This document shows positions 12,249-22,514 of a stretch of DNA of 64,000 nucleotides, in pieces. The position numbers and the translations under genes are program-made. Positions within the stretch are counted from its first letter, which is position 1, and every line of letters begins with the position of its first letter. Where the stretch lies: positions 310,001 through 374,000 of the forward strand of contig JAGTXK010000141.1 of the NCBI GenBank assembly GCA_019096195.1. The letters run 5' to 3'. The notes beneath the pieces are model-generated. The model saw only the letters and a list, made by a program, of their open reading frames with translations. It had not been told where the DNA came from and did not search any database. The DNA comes from Boletus sp. NGJ. Taxonomy: Eukaryota; Basidiomycota; Agaricomycetes; Boletales; Boletaceae.

Positions 12249-12835
12249 CTACTGAATAGCGATGCGTTTGACCTGCTCTTCGGGAGAGGTCTTTGGGAAC
12301 GTGATCGTCAAAATGCCATTCTCCATTTTGGCCTTCACGTCTTCGGGCTAACACGCTTCGTTAGCATCCAGCGTCAAGAGAAGTCAGACCATACACGAGC
12401 TTACCTTGGTCCCAAAGGGAAGCTGCAATTTCCGAGAGAATTTCCCGGAGCGGCGCCCACGAACGATGTAGCTCCCCTCTTGCTGAACATCCGAACTGGC
12501 TGATTCGCCAGAGACCGTCAAATGGTTCTGGTGAACATCGATAGAAACACTTTCTGATGTCCAGCCGGGCAGCTCAAAGGTTGCCGTCACAGTGTTGGTA
12601 TCTTTGGATTCGTGAAGGTCCAATCTAGAGAGAAGGTTCAGTAAGGTTTTTTCTTTTGAAAAATGGAGCTAAAGTACCTTGGTCTGTAAATGTCGCGCTC
12701 CCGAGGTACATGATGTTTAACCTCTGTTGAGGGAGTGCAAGCACGGGGGCATTCGCACGACCGAGCTGCGAGTGTGTCTTCGAAGACACGGTCAAACACG
12801 GTGGTGGGGTCGTAGTAAAAGTGGATTAGGGACAT
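12249..12835 (-). CDS. Small heat shock protein (Hsp20/alpha-crystallin)
   Basis: Three exons, 12835-12678, 12624-12405 and 12347-12249, close in frame to 158 aa, the usual length of fungal sHSPs. The alpha-crystallin domain spans about residues 53-150: LHESKDTNTVTATFELPGW, then VSIDVHQNHLTVSGE, SYIVRGRRSGKFSRKLQLP, and MENGILTITFPK, which carries the conserved GxLxxxxPK-type motif. The C-terminal VKRIAIQ supplies the I-x-I type tail that docks in oligomers. The N-terminus (MSLIHFYYDPTTVFDRVF) is the short aromatic arm typical of the family. The protein is an ATP-independent holdase in the cytosol. A TATA element (12945-12953) and a heat-shock element (13050-13074) lie upstream, so HSF control is likely. 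Confidence 0.95.
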
Positions 12836-12944
12836 TTGTGATGTCTTGGGTGATTGGAGCTGCTGCTACTTGGAGCGAGGGAGGGAGTCGTCCGTACAAG
12901 TTGTGAAGATATTGTGGTGAGGAAGACGGCTGTAGATGCTCCCC

Positions 12945-12953
12945 TTTTTTATA
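12945..12953 (-). promoter_or_regulatory. TATA box of the sHSP gene
   Basis: TATAAAAAA on the minus strand, about 110 bases upstream of the sHSP start codon at 12835, in an otherwise mixed sequence. Its position between the heat-shock element and the gene supports a promoter role. Confidence 0.55.
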
Positions 12954-13049
12954 ATGCTCAGCAGTCATCTGTAATGTTCTGGATCAAAGGAGAACACAAG
13001 ATATGTCTGTGTGACAGGGAGTCCACCATTTTCGAGTGTACCCATGACG

Positions 13050-13074
13050 GTTCGGCAACTTTCGAGGATGTTCC
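13050..13074 (-). promoter_or_regulatory. Heat-shock element upstream of sHSP
   Basis: On the minus strand GAA triplets recur exactly every 10 bases (plus-strand TTC at 13051, 13061 and 13071). Between them sit TCC and TTG at the positions where a perfect element has TTC. This gives a five-unit nGAAnnTTCnnGAA array with three perfect and two 2-of-3 units. One further TTC in register lies at 13031. It sits about 100 bases upstream of the TATA box and 215 upstream of the ATG, the expected place for HSF trimers. Confidence 0.65.
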
Positions 13075-13198
13075 GTGGGCGGTGAGTCCCGTTTTGGAAG
13101 GCGACGTGTTGTATACATCTATTTGGAAAATGACGGAAATGGCACCCTTTGCATGCTGCTGGCTGTGCCGCACCAAGCACTAAAGCCCAAGATGGAAA

Positions 13199-13318
13199 GA
13201 AGCAAAGGGGACTAGAACGAACGAACTTGAGCCATTTGGGATTTTAGAAATGAAAACTTGTCTCACATGGCGAATATCGTGGCTGCTAACTGTACAATTA
13301 ACAATCGTCAATTCAATG
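13199..13318 (-). pseudogene. Decayed duplicate fragment of PIG-U
   Basis: About 120 bases align with 9079-9262 of the PIG-U gene, in the same orientation. Long shared runs include aagatggaaagaagcaa, ggactagaacgaa, ccatttggga and tctcacatggcga, followed by atatcgtggct and atcgtcaatt. The match covers the start of exon 3, the whole intron 2, the edges of exon 2 and part of intron 1, with most of exon 2 deleted. Because intron sequence is kept, it arose by DNA duplication and not from mRNA. It is too short and altered to code. Confidence 0.85.
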
Positions 13319-13415
13319 TATTCTGGTAGCGTCCTACGGGGGAAATGTCACGTAGGCCAATTTGCGACCACACCGGGACCCCGCAGTGCACGTCCTTGCT
13401 GCACGCATCAACATC

Positions 13416-13974
13416 ATGAGTAACAACACGACCCCTCCAGTACCAAGATCGCGCATCACGGTAAGTGTGCATGACATGTTTTTTTTTTTAAAAAAAAACA
13501 AGAACTGACGCTCGAGGTCCACGCGCGTCCATCGAAAGACGCTCTTTGGCGGCGTGGCCGTCGTCGCTGCAGGATTCGCCGCGTGGTGGTATGGGTTACT
13601 ACGCCAACAGGCCCGAAAAGACGACCGTGGCGCCTACGCGACCTGTTCGTATTCTCCTTTCCTCTTCCCCCTCTTTGCCTCGGAACACGTCTGACGTCGA
13701 CCCGCGTTGTTGGACGTGAATTTGCCCCTTCTGTTTTTTAGGGGAATATCGCATCCTGCAAGCACAAGCATACGCAGGGAACCCCGACAGACCTGTGACG
13801 TTGCCCCAGCGTCAAGACACCCCAGATCAAGGTCTGCCAGCGCCTGGTGTGCTTGCGACGCATCCCCAGCCCAAATCCGACGTGGGCCCAGAGTCATCGC
13901 AAGCCCGCGCGGACAGGGCAGTCCCGAATACTCCCCAGACCAAGTCTGGAAAGTCAGCGGATCCAAATACATGA
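13416..13974 (+). CDS. Small single-span membrane protein, unknown function
   Basis: Three exons, 13416-13460, 13539-13644 and 13742-13974, close in frame to 127 aa. The short N-terminus (MSNNTTPPVPRSRIT) precedes a hydrophobic helix (TLFGGVAVVAAGFAAWWYG, about residues 16-34), then a basic stretch (LLRQQARKDD) and a hydrophilic Pro/Gln-rich tail. The third exon reads cleanly from WEYRILQAQAYAGN to the stop. The helix followed by positive charge resembles small mitochondrial or ER membrane proteins, but no family is recognised. Splice sites are gtaagt/aag and gttcgt/tag. The second acceptor (cgaaag) was chosen because it alone links the two frames. A second small membrane-protein gene follows 210 bases downstream on the same strand. 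Confidence 0.7.
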
Positions 13975-14184
13975 ATCAATGCCCCGCGATACGTCGGTAG
14001 TTACGACGAGCACGCCTCCAAGGATCGTTGAAACGTTGAAACTTGTACAATATCGGACGGCGTATTCTTTGTACAGTAGTGTTTTGTAGCCAAGCAGCCA
14101 CCAAGTGACGTCATGCACAGCACCTGGCCCCCTATAAAAGCTCAACGCCTCCTCAACAAAACAAACGACACACCTTGGCCAACG

Positions 14185-14567
14185 ATGCATCCATCTCATA
14201 TCTTGCGTCAGTCTCCTTCTTCCGATTCGTTCTCCTCCCGATACTGGCACAACCAGCCGGGGAGGAACAAAGTCGTGAGCACGCCTTCTTGGTCCGAGCG
14301 TTGGCGTTACGAAACGTATATTTACGATGGCTTCCTGCAACAGATCATAGCGACTACGGCACTTATCGCCGCGACGACGCTCGCTTATTATTGGGGATAT
14401 CAGGATGTGGACAAGAGGCACAGTCCCGAACGTGAACGTGAACGTGAACGTGAGTACTGACTTTTCAGAAATCTCCTACTCGTTTGTCACGTCATGGAAA
14501 AACGTACCGAATATGATGATATTTAGGAGCAGCTTCCAGCGCGAATGCAGGTGAAAAGCGACGTTGA
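14185..14567 (+). CDS. Small membrane protein with RE-repeat tail
   Basis: Start at the ATG of MHPSHILRQSP (14185); an upstream in-frame ATG at 14113 would extend it. The protein has a Ser-rich basic N-terminus, an aromatic stretch (ERWRYETYIYDGF), one hydrophobic helix (LQQIIATTALIAATTLAYYWG) and a charged tail in which CGTGAA hexamers encode Arg-Glu repeats. The frame either stops right after the repeat (14460) or, using the gtgagt donor at the end of the repeat and the ttag acceptor before base 14526, continues to a stop at 14567 with a short AASSANAGEKRR tail. I prefer the spliced form. No family is recognised. Its layout resembles the neighbouring 127-aa membrane protein. Confidence 0.6.
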
Positions 14568-14758
14568 GGAGAAACGTTTTGAGGCACTTTTATGGACAAA
14601 ACAGAGCATCAAAATGGCGAGATTATGCCGGTGTATTCGATACTTTTTTCTATCTTTCTTCCATCTGTACAACATCGTTCCAACTTTTTGGGAGAGACAC
14701 GTAGCTTTATAAACGCTCAACATCTTTTGAACTCGGAATCGTCTCGTCTCGTGGCGTC

Positions 14759-17700
14759 TCATGCAGCCGGTGCTCCCGGGAGGTGCCTCGCTTTGGACTT
14801 GTCAATCAAATACTTCAGCGTCGACGTATTCTCGTCGCACCTGTTCCCAATCCATGAGCAGACAGAAACCCTCACGCAGACCAAGTGAAACTCACAAGCT
14901 GGATATCGTCTCTTGCACATCCCCCAACGCCTTCTGCGCCGCCCTCAGCACCGGCGCCATTTCCACGTTTCTATCGCGCAAATACCGTCCATGCGCCATC
15001 AACACCGCCTGGATCCACACCAAATCAAACTCGACATGCGGTCCCCGCTCGAGATGCCCCGCAATGAACTGCAACAACGCCGGAACATACACCACCGGCA
15101 TCTGGCGCACCACCAAACGCACGTCGCTCCTCGGCACGCTCTCATACACGCGCTGCACGATCGATTTCTCGTTCAACCGAAATGCGAGCACGAGTGCTTT
15201 CAAGTACGCGCGCTCCGAGAGTACTTCGAGGACGCTCTGTGGGGTAAGATCGATCGTGAGATCAAACGGGTCGAACGCGAGGCTCTCGTCCAGCGCATAG
15301 ATGAGCAGCCCCTCCGTGCTTGCTGCCGCCCACGCCCTTCCTGTCGGTGAGAACCGAACACACTTTGTCCGCGCTTCCTGTCGATACTTGCGAACCGACA
15401 TATCCCCCGCCCCTCGCGCAGCCCCAGGCAACGTCGTATCCATCCGATCCTCCAAATCACTCGCCTCCCCACGATCGTCAATCAAATCCGTATTGATCCC
15501 TGCACTGTTCACCTTGCGGCTGTCCAGGAACTCTTGCGTCCCATCCAACGACAGGTTCTCCGAGATTTGAAACTTTTTCACGAGGACGGCTTCGCGGACG
15601 TCGTAGAGCACGACGTACTTGCTATTCCCGCCCGCGAGAATGCACGTCCCGTCGGCGGTGTACGCCATGCTCGTGAACGCCTTCGTAGAGGCACTGTTCG
15701 CAGCGGAGACCCTGTCGTCGGCTTTGCGTCCACCAGAAATATCCTTGCGCCCGTCGATGAGATTGGTTTGTTTGCTCGAACGCACGTCAAAAAAGGTGAT
15801 CTGTCCATCGAGCGTCGATGCGGCGATCTCGGCACCGTCGGGCCGAAATGCCACGGACAGGACGTCCGAGGACAGCGTGAGGCTCTCGACGGCCCGTGAC
15901 CGACCAAACACACTCCATATCCGCATAGTTTTATCCCAAGAGCCGCTCGCGAGCTGATTTGCACCCGATGGACAAAAAGCGAGCGACGATATTGGTGCTT
16001 CGTGACCCGAGAGCACGTCCAAAAGCTTTCCTGTCTGCACAGACCACATGAATATTTCAAACGAATCCGTCGAGCCTGCCGCGACGACTTCTCCAGAGGG
16101 GTCGACCGCAAGCGCAGAGAACTGGACGGGCGAGGGCGACGTAAAAGTGCGAAAGTTGCGGTATCGAACGAGGTCGTAGGCCCGCACGGTTCCATCCAAC
16201 GAAGCTGAAAAGAGTACCGATCCTTGTTTGGCAAACGTCACGTCCATCACAGGGGCGGTATGCTCCGAAAAGGTCACGAAACAGAAGCCGGAGTGAACGG
16301 ACCACACTTTGAGTTTGCCATCATCGCCCCCAGTGGCGATCGTTTGCCCATCGGGTGCGTAACCCAGTGTGTTCATGTCGAAATAGTGCCCTTGTTGTTT
16401 GAGAACGTACGATTCCGATTGCCATTCCCAGACGAGGAGCTGCCCAAGCTTGCGTGCCCCGAATGCGAGCCATTCACCCGACGATGAGATTGCCACCGCA
16501 GAGATCTTTTCCTGTGAAATGCTGAGCGTGTGTAAATTCGTAAACTGGGGCATTTCCCAGAGTCCAAAGACGCCAGTGGAGAAGCCGACGACGAGGAGAT
16601 TGGATGGAGGGTGGAATGTCGTGCAGACGACCTTGGTGTTTGGGAGGTTGAAGTAGTGTCGCTCGTGAACGCCCCATCGGGTCATGGCGATGGTATCCGA
16701 GGCACCGGATGGCGTCGGTGCCACAGGTGCGGGGTCGTCGCCGTCGTCCGTCTCCATATCTTGGTCGGTCTTGGCTTTCCAAGTGAATACCGCACCGTCG
16801 CGACTCACGGTGTATATCTTCAAAAGACATCAAGATTCGAGCTAGACAAAAACAATTCAATCACGTACGGCGTTTGATTTGGAGGAAAAATAAGCCCCAA
16901 CGACCGCATCGCGGTGACCTGCAAACGTTTTCGGGCGGAACCCCTCCACCGGGTTCAGAGTGAACAACCGAGCTGTCATGTCCCGAGACGTCGTGATAAA
17001 ACACCTTAAATAACATCGAGTTGGCCAACATACACACACACAAAAAAAAATATCGAGACGACAAGACAAAAAGCGATACGCACGTCGAATCTGGAGCCCA
17101 GCGAATGGTCGATACGGCGTCGTGATGCCCCGTATACGTCCGATGCAACACGAACGGTGCAAACTCGCGCACGAGATGATTGGGGGTACGCCACACCTGT
17201 ACGTGTGCGTCGTGCGTCACGGCAATATATCTTGTTCCGCGAGGTCGAAATAACAATAACAACGCGCGCGGTGGAAACATGCGTGGATGGGACGTATCAG
17301 CGTCGTGGACAGTTGGACACCACAAAACCCAACAAAAAATAAAAACTGACTTTCCGTCTGGCGAAAACTGCACGTCTTGGACTGCTTTTTTGAAATGGAT
17401 GTGGTGGAGTACGACACCGCGCGTAAAGTGAACGAGGAGCGCACGCCCGTCGTCGTCGACCGAGAGCAGCAGCCGCGCATCGGGAGAGAGCGCCATGACC
17501 GCAATGTTCTTCCTATTCTCAAACGGGAGTGTTCTGGATTTGTTGCTACGACATAAGCAAGGAAGTCAGATAACAAACGAAAAGAGAGAGATGCGGCGGA
17601 CGAACTGGACGAGATCAAAGACGGTCACGCGGTTCCCGACGGGACTGAGCAAGCTGTTGCCATCTGGTGTGAAGAGGACGTTGCCTTGACTGTATACCGT

Positions 17701-17793
17701 GCCACATAAGTTTGAAAACTGATGGGAAACGTTGGAAAGAGATGTCCATTTCTTTTGCTGATCGATAGTACATACCTGATAGTTGGCCTTCAT
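14759..17793 (-). CDS. PWP2: Periodic tryptophan protein 2 (UTP-B subunit)
   Basis: Seven exons close in frame to 870 aa: 17793-17776, 17718-17606, 17545-17351, 17230-17084, 17004-16869, 16817-14896 and 14840-14759. PWP2/Utp1 is a core of the UTP-B complex that binds the 5' external transcribed spacer and U3 snoRNP in the 90S pre-ribosome. N-terminal marks are FSNLCGTVYSQGN, NKSRTLPFENRKNIAVMALSPD, and THDAHVQVWRTPNHLVREFAPF. Tandem WD repeats follow (VKVWSVHSGFCFVTFSEHTA-like, GHEAPISSLAFCPSG, SGSWDKTMRIWSVFGR). The C-terminal UTP12-type helical domain includes DLTPQSVLEVL and FRLNEKSIVQRVYES, and a last small exon ends SLCDENTSTLKYLI like other PWP2 proteins. The first exon is only 18 nt. 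The 870-aa length is typical. Confidence 0.96.
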
Positions 17794-18069
17794 GATGGCC
17801 TACAAATATGGCACAGCCACTGGCTCATTTCGAGTCTTATGTCAGCAGAATTGTTAGCCACGCGAAGTACCAGTACGACGTTGCACCATGAATCGTAAAA
17901 TGGTAATACACATCGTCCTACATTCCCGTCTCCCTCCTAAACCTCATGCATTCTCAGCATCGCCTTTAAACTGACCGTGAGCTGGTCCTCGGCCCACGAT
18001 GATACGGCCGTCAACGGGCTCGAGCGCTATCGGCAACACGACCGATTGAGCACGACCGACTCCACCACC

Positions 18070-19003
18070 TCAGACAAGAAAGACCAAACTGCTTACCCTA
18101 TCATCACCGTCCTCCCCGACCCCGCGGGGCGCCCCAGAGTGCTTCCATGCACTCTCGTCCTCTATGGCCAGAGCCGGCGCTGGCGCCTTTCCGAGTCGTG
18201 GTAAGCTCCCCATGCCGACGCTCCCCTCCAGCGAGACCTCCTTCCTACGCGCGACATCTCTCCTCCCCGGCGCCATCCGGAACACCTCCGATTCCGATTC
18301 CGATTCCCCCGAGCTCCCATACGACAACGCTGGCACCGCACGCTCCTGTGTACCCATGCCCGTGCCCGTGCCGACCCTCAACCGCACCCTGCGCCGAGGC
18401 ACCGCCAAGACCTCGCACGCCGCACACGCCGCAGGCAGGGGCTTGGGCGGCCATGTATACACTAGCCCGACCAGCTTCCTCTTGGCCTCTGCCTGCGCAC
18501 GGATCTCCGCCCGCGCCTCCATCGCCGCGAACTCGGCGTCGTCTTGTTCGCTTATCGCAACGTTCTTCCAGTCCTTGTTCACTATCCCCGAGGCCTTGCA
18601 GATGGGGGAGCTGGGGAATGAGGGGGAGGGTGAGGACGACGGAGAGGACGAGGTGGCGCTCGCGCGATACCCAGGGTAGGGCTCCATGTGGTACGTCTCC
18701 AGACGCGCGACCGTCCCGTCCTGGGTGACCGAGAACACGTGTGGACCAGACATCCACACGGGATTGAAGAAGACGTCGAGGTGGAAATCCTGGGTCGACG
18801 CGGGCTAGTGACAAGAAAACGAGATGGTCAGGCTGTGACGAGGTCGGATCGGAGACGCAACATACCTGAACTGGTTTGGAAATGGGTTGGATAACGTTGG
18901 GACGCGTAGGGGCGGGACCGTGGTCGCGATTACGGTTATGGCTATAGCCAGGTGCGTCAATGGAGAGGGTGGTGGTGGCAATAGTTGCGCTCAACGGTTG
19001 CAT
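18070..19003 (-). CDS. Unidentified 290-aa fungal protein
   Basis: Two exons, 19003-18866 and 18804-18070, close in frame to 290 aa (intron gtatgt..cactag). The segment across the junction (ASTQDFHLDVFFNPVW, then HVFSVTQDGTVARLETYHM) looks folded and beta-rich. It is followed by a Ser/Pro run, an acidic and Ala-rich helix (NKDWKNVAISEQDDAEFAAM onward), a CAAC motif and an SESESE tract from repeated TCCGAT units. The C-terminus is low in complexity and could hide an unrecognised intron. No known domain is identified. The gene is divergent from nothing nearby and lies tail-to-head with PWP2 (-). Confidence 0.6.
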
Positions 19004-20210
19004 GGTGGGTTCGTTCGCGGAGAGTGGTATGATACGTGAAGTGCGTTGACGAATAGCGAGTGCGTTCGATCGTGAATGGTCGCGTGAGTGTGACCAAGGA
19101 ACGATGCAAGGTAGGGACAGGGATCGGCAACGTCAAGTCGTGATCATCATCGACGGGCCACGCAAGACAGCCCGACTTTTATACGCATCACAGCTCGGAG
19201 TGGCACGCGGAGTACAGTGGACGCGCGCCGCGATATGGACCGTTGCACTCGATGCAGTGTGGAACTTCCTTTGTCTCTGTGGACCCTTGCGTTCCATCTG
19301 TGACCCGCCTTTGTGCGCTCGGGAATGGACATGTTGGAGTGGTGCTGTCGCGTGGCCACAATGACATTCGGTTGGTAGCCGAAAGATCGTCCTCCATCGT
19401 CACGGATGCGGATTGGATCTCCACGTTCACGTCCTGTGAAGAGTCACTGGGACGCAGTCGGACGTCAACGGTCTTTGTGACCTCGATGCAATGATCGTCT
19501 TAACCGAACTTTAATGAATGTGACTGTGAGAGCGAATAGTGATACCAAAAGCTTGATTTCTTTTACTTATTATTGCACGTGAACCAGGTTGTGCGGTCGA
19601 GTGCTCTTCAGGACACATCCATGATTATCACGAAACGCCCAATCACATTTAGCGTGCCACATGCCTCCCCGAGCGGAGATGTCGGCGCTCCTTGAGTGAC
19701 AAAGAAAAGGAAAAAAAAAAAAAAAAAAAAAGGCAACAGTGTCGTCCATCACCATCCCAATCAGGCACTCCCATCACAAGCGAGGAGAAAAAAGGGGGAA
19801 ACGTGCCATCATGTGCGAAACGCAACGGTGGGGAAAAGTAACGCCGCGGGCGCGGACGTAGTAACGTATGACTGGAAGCGACAGCTTGGGCGACAAACGG
19901 CAATTTGCACCGTGCAATCGCGACGAGAGATACATCCATGATTTGGGATCACACCTATCCTGATCGCTGTTGCACCCAAAAAGCGAAAAAAGTCGAATGT
20001 GGGGCCCACTATTGGTGTCGGACCCGGACAAGCAGGGACACACAGGCACGGTGACAAGACGTAGTGGGCTCTCGTGTCATGGCGACCCGCCCATGTCGGA
20101 ATCCATTGCATGATAAGTCACTGTATACATCTGCAATTGCAGACATATATGTCAGACGTGATGGGAACGGATTATAGACACTGACATATGAGGGGAATGG
20201 CGGATAGGGT
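19004..20210. other. Intergenic, no supported gene
   Basis: About 1.2 kb upstream of the 290-aa gene and downstream of the 60-aa gene. It contains a 19-20 base poly-A run near 19713. Open frames here lack splice support or family resemblance. Confidence 0.5.
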
Positions 20211-20511
20211 TCATGGGTGTGGTCGATCTGTCTGCTCTTGGGGTGATGCTGGACCCGAATAGGAGGACGTGTAATAGGAAAGACAAGTGCGAGGTACACA
20301 CCGTACTGGCCGCGGTTAGACTGTAACTCGTCCTCTTTTTCGTGTCGATGTCTTCTTCGATCGGTCAACACTTTCTTGACATACACAAAGCTCGCGCCGC
20401 CGGCGAGGACCAAACCACCTATACGGACAAACTTTTAACACCGCAAGTTTTAGCTCGACAGGGTAAATGAGGTTCCGCATCGGACGGCACACGAACCATT
20501 TGTTGATTCAT
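20211..20511 (-). CDS. 60-aa single-span membrane microprotein
   Basis: Three exons, 20511-20497, 20431-20302 and 20248-20211, close in frame to 60 aa. The first exon encodes only MNQQM. The second gives FVRIGGLVLAGGASFVYV, a hydrophobic helix, then a strongly basic stretch (KKVLTDRRRHRHEKEDE). The third is a short polar tail (SPQEQTDRPHP). This shape, a tiny N-terminus, one helix and a basic or charged matrix-like tail, is common in small inner mitochondrial membrane proteins and respiratory-chain assembly factors. No specific family is recognised, so location is inference. Donors are gttcgt and gtgtgt; acceptors are aaag and ccag. It would be missed by length-filtered gene finding. Confidence 0.65.
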
Positions 20512-21144
20512 CCTCGCCGTGTCGATGCGTTCGTTATTGCCAACCCCCAAAAAAATTGAACTGAAGCTGGGATGAAACGTGTAAATTGCTACCAAAAGCG
20601 TTCGTTTCTCACGATGTAGACCTGAGCCAGATCCCACTCAGCGTGAACTAAGTGTCCCACCGTTACTTCCAGGCAACAAGGCCACAAACCCGGCTTGCCA
20701 TCGATTCCGTGCACCCACACAAGTTGATTTTGGGTGCTCACTCGTCCGGCAGACAATGAGCTGTTCGGTTTGTGACAGACAACGTTCGCTGGTTCACGGT
20801 TCCGGTTCGTTTTGCTCACCTGGCCCGAGATTACGTGAGCGAACAAAGGACTCGTCCCCCGCGGTGGTCCGTGCGACGCCCGTTTCTTTTTCTCCACAGA
20901 AAGGTGATCGGATCGTTAAATGTTTTGCTTCGAATCGTCCTATTTGCACTCCAAATATAGACCGTGGCTTGACTTTTGCGCCCAAATTAATGTCTCAGGG
21001 GCTGTGTCGTCACGTAACGCATCCAACTGATGTCACTGCCATGCCTCCCTTTCTTCTCTAATTCGGGATCACGGCTAGGTATAAATTCAACCCATTCCCT
21101 CCCCGTGTTTTCCCTCCGCGCACCCGTCTTCTCCCCCTCCCCCC
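20512..21144. other. Divergent intergenic region
   Basis: About 630 bases between the 60-aa gene (-) and the small gene at 21145 (+); it must hold both promoters. A TATA element and a CT-rich tract occupy the right end. No gene seen. Confidence 0.6.
21080..21086 (+). promoter_or_regulatory. TATA box with CT-rich initiator tract
   Basis: TATAAAT followed by about 50 bases of C/T-rich sequence (cccattccctccccg and cttctccccctcccc) right before the ATG at 21145. TATA plus a pyrimidine tract before the start is the common layout of strong basidiomycete promoters. Confidence 0.55.
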
Positions 21145-21455
21145 ATGCATACAACAGCAATGCCTGCTCCCGTCATTAAAAACGCAACAACAATATGGGA
21201 CATCGGTGTAAACTGGCCCCTTTCTTCTCAATGTGGCACCTGGGATGCCAAGGGTCGCGGCGTAGATGTCTGGGAGTGTATCCTAGCCCGTATGTCCATC
21301 CCCCCGCCTTGGTCAAACCCCTCCTCATCATACACAGACTACTCCACGCCAGCCACCTCCGTATGTCTCGTACCACTCGTCTTGCTTGACCACTCACTCT
21401 CGTACCCCATCAGCCTCCGAACCCCGTCTACTGGCGGTACCTCGGACGTCGATAG
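21145..21455 (+). CDS. Small protein of about 85 aa, unknown
   Basis: The frame from ATG 21145 (alternative ATG at 21160) reads MHTTAMPAPVIKNATTIWDI onward to a gtatgt donor at 21361. An acceptor (ccccatcag) at 21413 joins in frame to PPNPVYWRYLGRR and a stop, giving 85 aa. The downstream of a clear TATA/CT-rich promoter favours a real gene. It has Trp/Cys-containing segments (WPLSSQCGTWDAKGRGVDVW) and a Pro/Ser-rich second half. No signal peptide, membrane helix or known family is seen. Without splicing the frame runs to 21612 as a less plausible 155-aa protein. Confidence 0.4.
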
Positions 21456-22514
21456 TCGGTCCACACTCGTCGATCGCAGCACCCAGTGGTCCACCACCCC
21501 GCAAATCCATCACTACCGCGTTGATATCGACGCTAATCTCTCGGATACATGTCCGCCGCGGCGCAGTCTCGGAGTCTATATGTGGGGTGGTTACACCATT
21601 TATACGTGTTGAGTCCTTTCAAATTCTTCATGGCTGGTCCATGTATCGTCTTTGCTCTTTTTTGTTTTACCCGCATACCTTCAATCGCATATACCTCACA
21701 ATCTCAGCATATCTAGTAGAAACGGGTGTTTAATGTAACCTTTTCATTGTATACACTAGCTGTGGGTCCTACATACAATACGCGAACACACACTCTAATA
21801 CTACCCTGCTTGGTACCTGGCGACCATAACTCGTTTGTCGCAAGTCACGACTGTCATGCACGCCTGTCACGGTGATATGACCTTCCAATCCTAGAACCAT
21901 CTGATTGTCGATAATCTAAACCTGCAACCAGTCTTGCGGGGTTTGTACGCGCTAAACACGATCCCATCGATGGTTTCAAAACTTCATCTCCAAGGTGCAT
22001 GCGATTTTGCCGGTGCGTGCGATTCTTCGTCATTGTCCAAGAGTCCTTGATGTTGGATAAGACGGGCTCAACATGAATACTTGCTCGGAATGCTGCGTCG
22101 TACACGAGGCATCGAACACGTCGATCCTGTCTTGGTGTGTATGCATATTTACTCTAATATTGTCAAAAAAGAACGAAAACAAAAACACGGTGCTGGGCAA
22201 TGCGTCGTCAGGGACGAAGTGGACAAGGGGGTCCGTATCATTTCACATCCGAAGGGGGCGGTGATCACGGAAAGAGATGAGACAAAAAGAACAATTGCGG
22301 TTGGTGCACAGTCATCGGACGCAGCACCTTACACATCTTACACACGGCTGACCCTCACCCTAGTAGGGCGTGAAATAACGTGATCCATAATTCATTCAGT
22401 CGCTACGACATTCCTTTTTTCCCTCTCCTGATTTTCAAAGAGCTGAGAGTCTGACAGCGTCGTCGTCGGTAGGTACTTGCTTTTCAATACCCAGGTTCGT
22501 GTGTCCTCCTCCGA
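21456..22514. other. Intergenic, no supported gene
   Basis: About 1.05 kb with only short frames in conflicting phases and no recognisable protein or repeat. It should include the 3' UTRs of the genes on either side. Confidence 0.5.

Noticed and set aside
18147-18728. Plus-strand open frames opposite the 290-aa gene
   Set aside because: Mirror frames of the minus-strand Ser/Pro-rich exon. The minus strand has the splice-supported start and the folded segment.
21145-21612. Unspliced 155-aa reading of the small gene
   Set aside because: A good gtatgt donor and cag acceptor give a shorter frame with matching phase. The unspliced tail is low-complexity. Kept as an alternative only.
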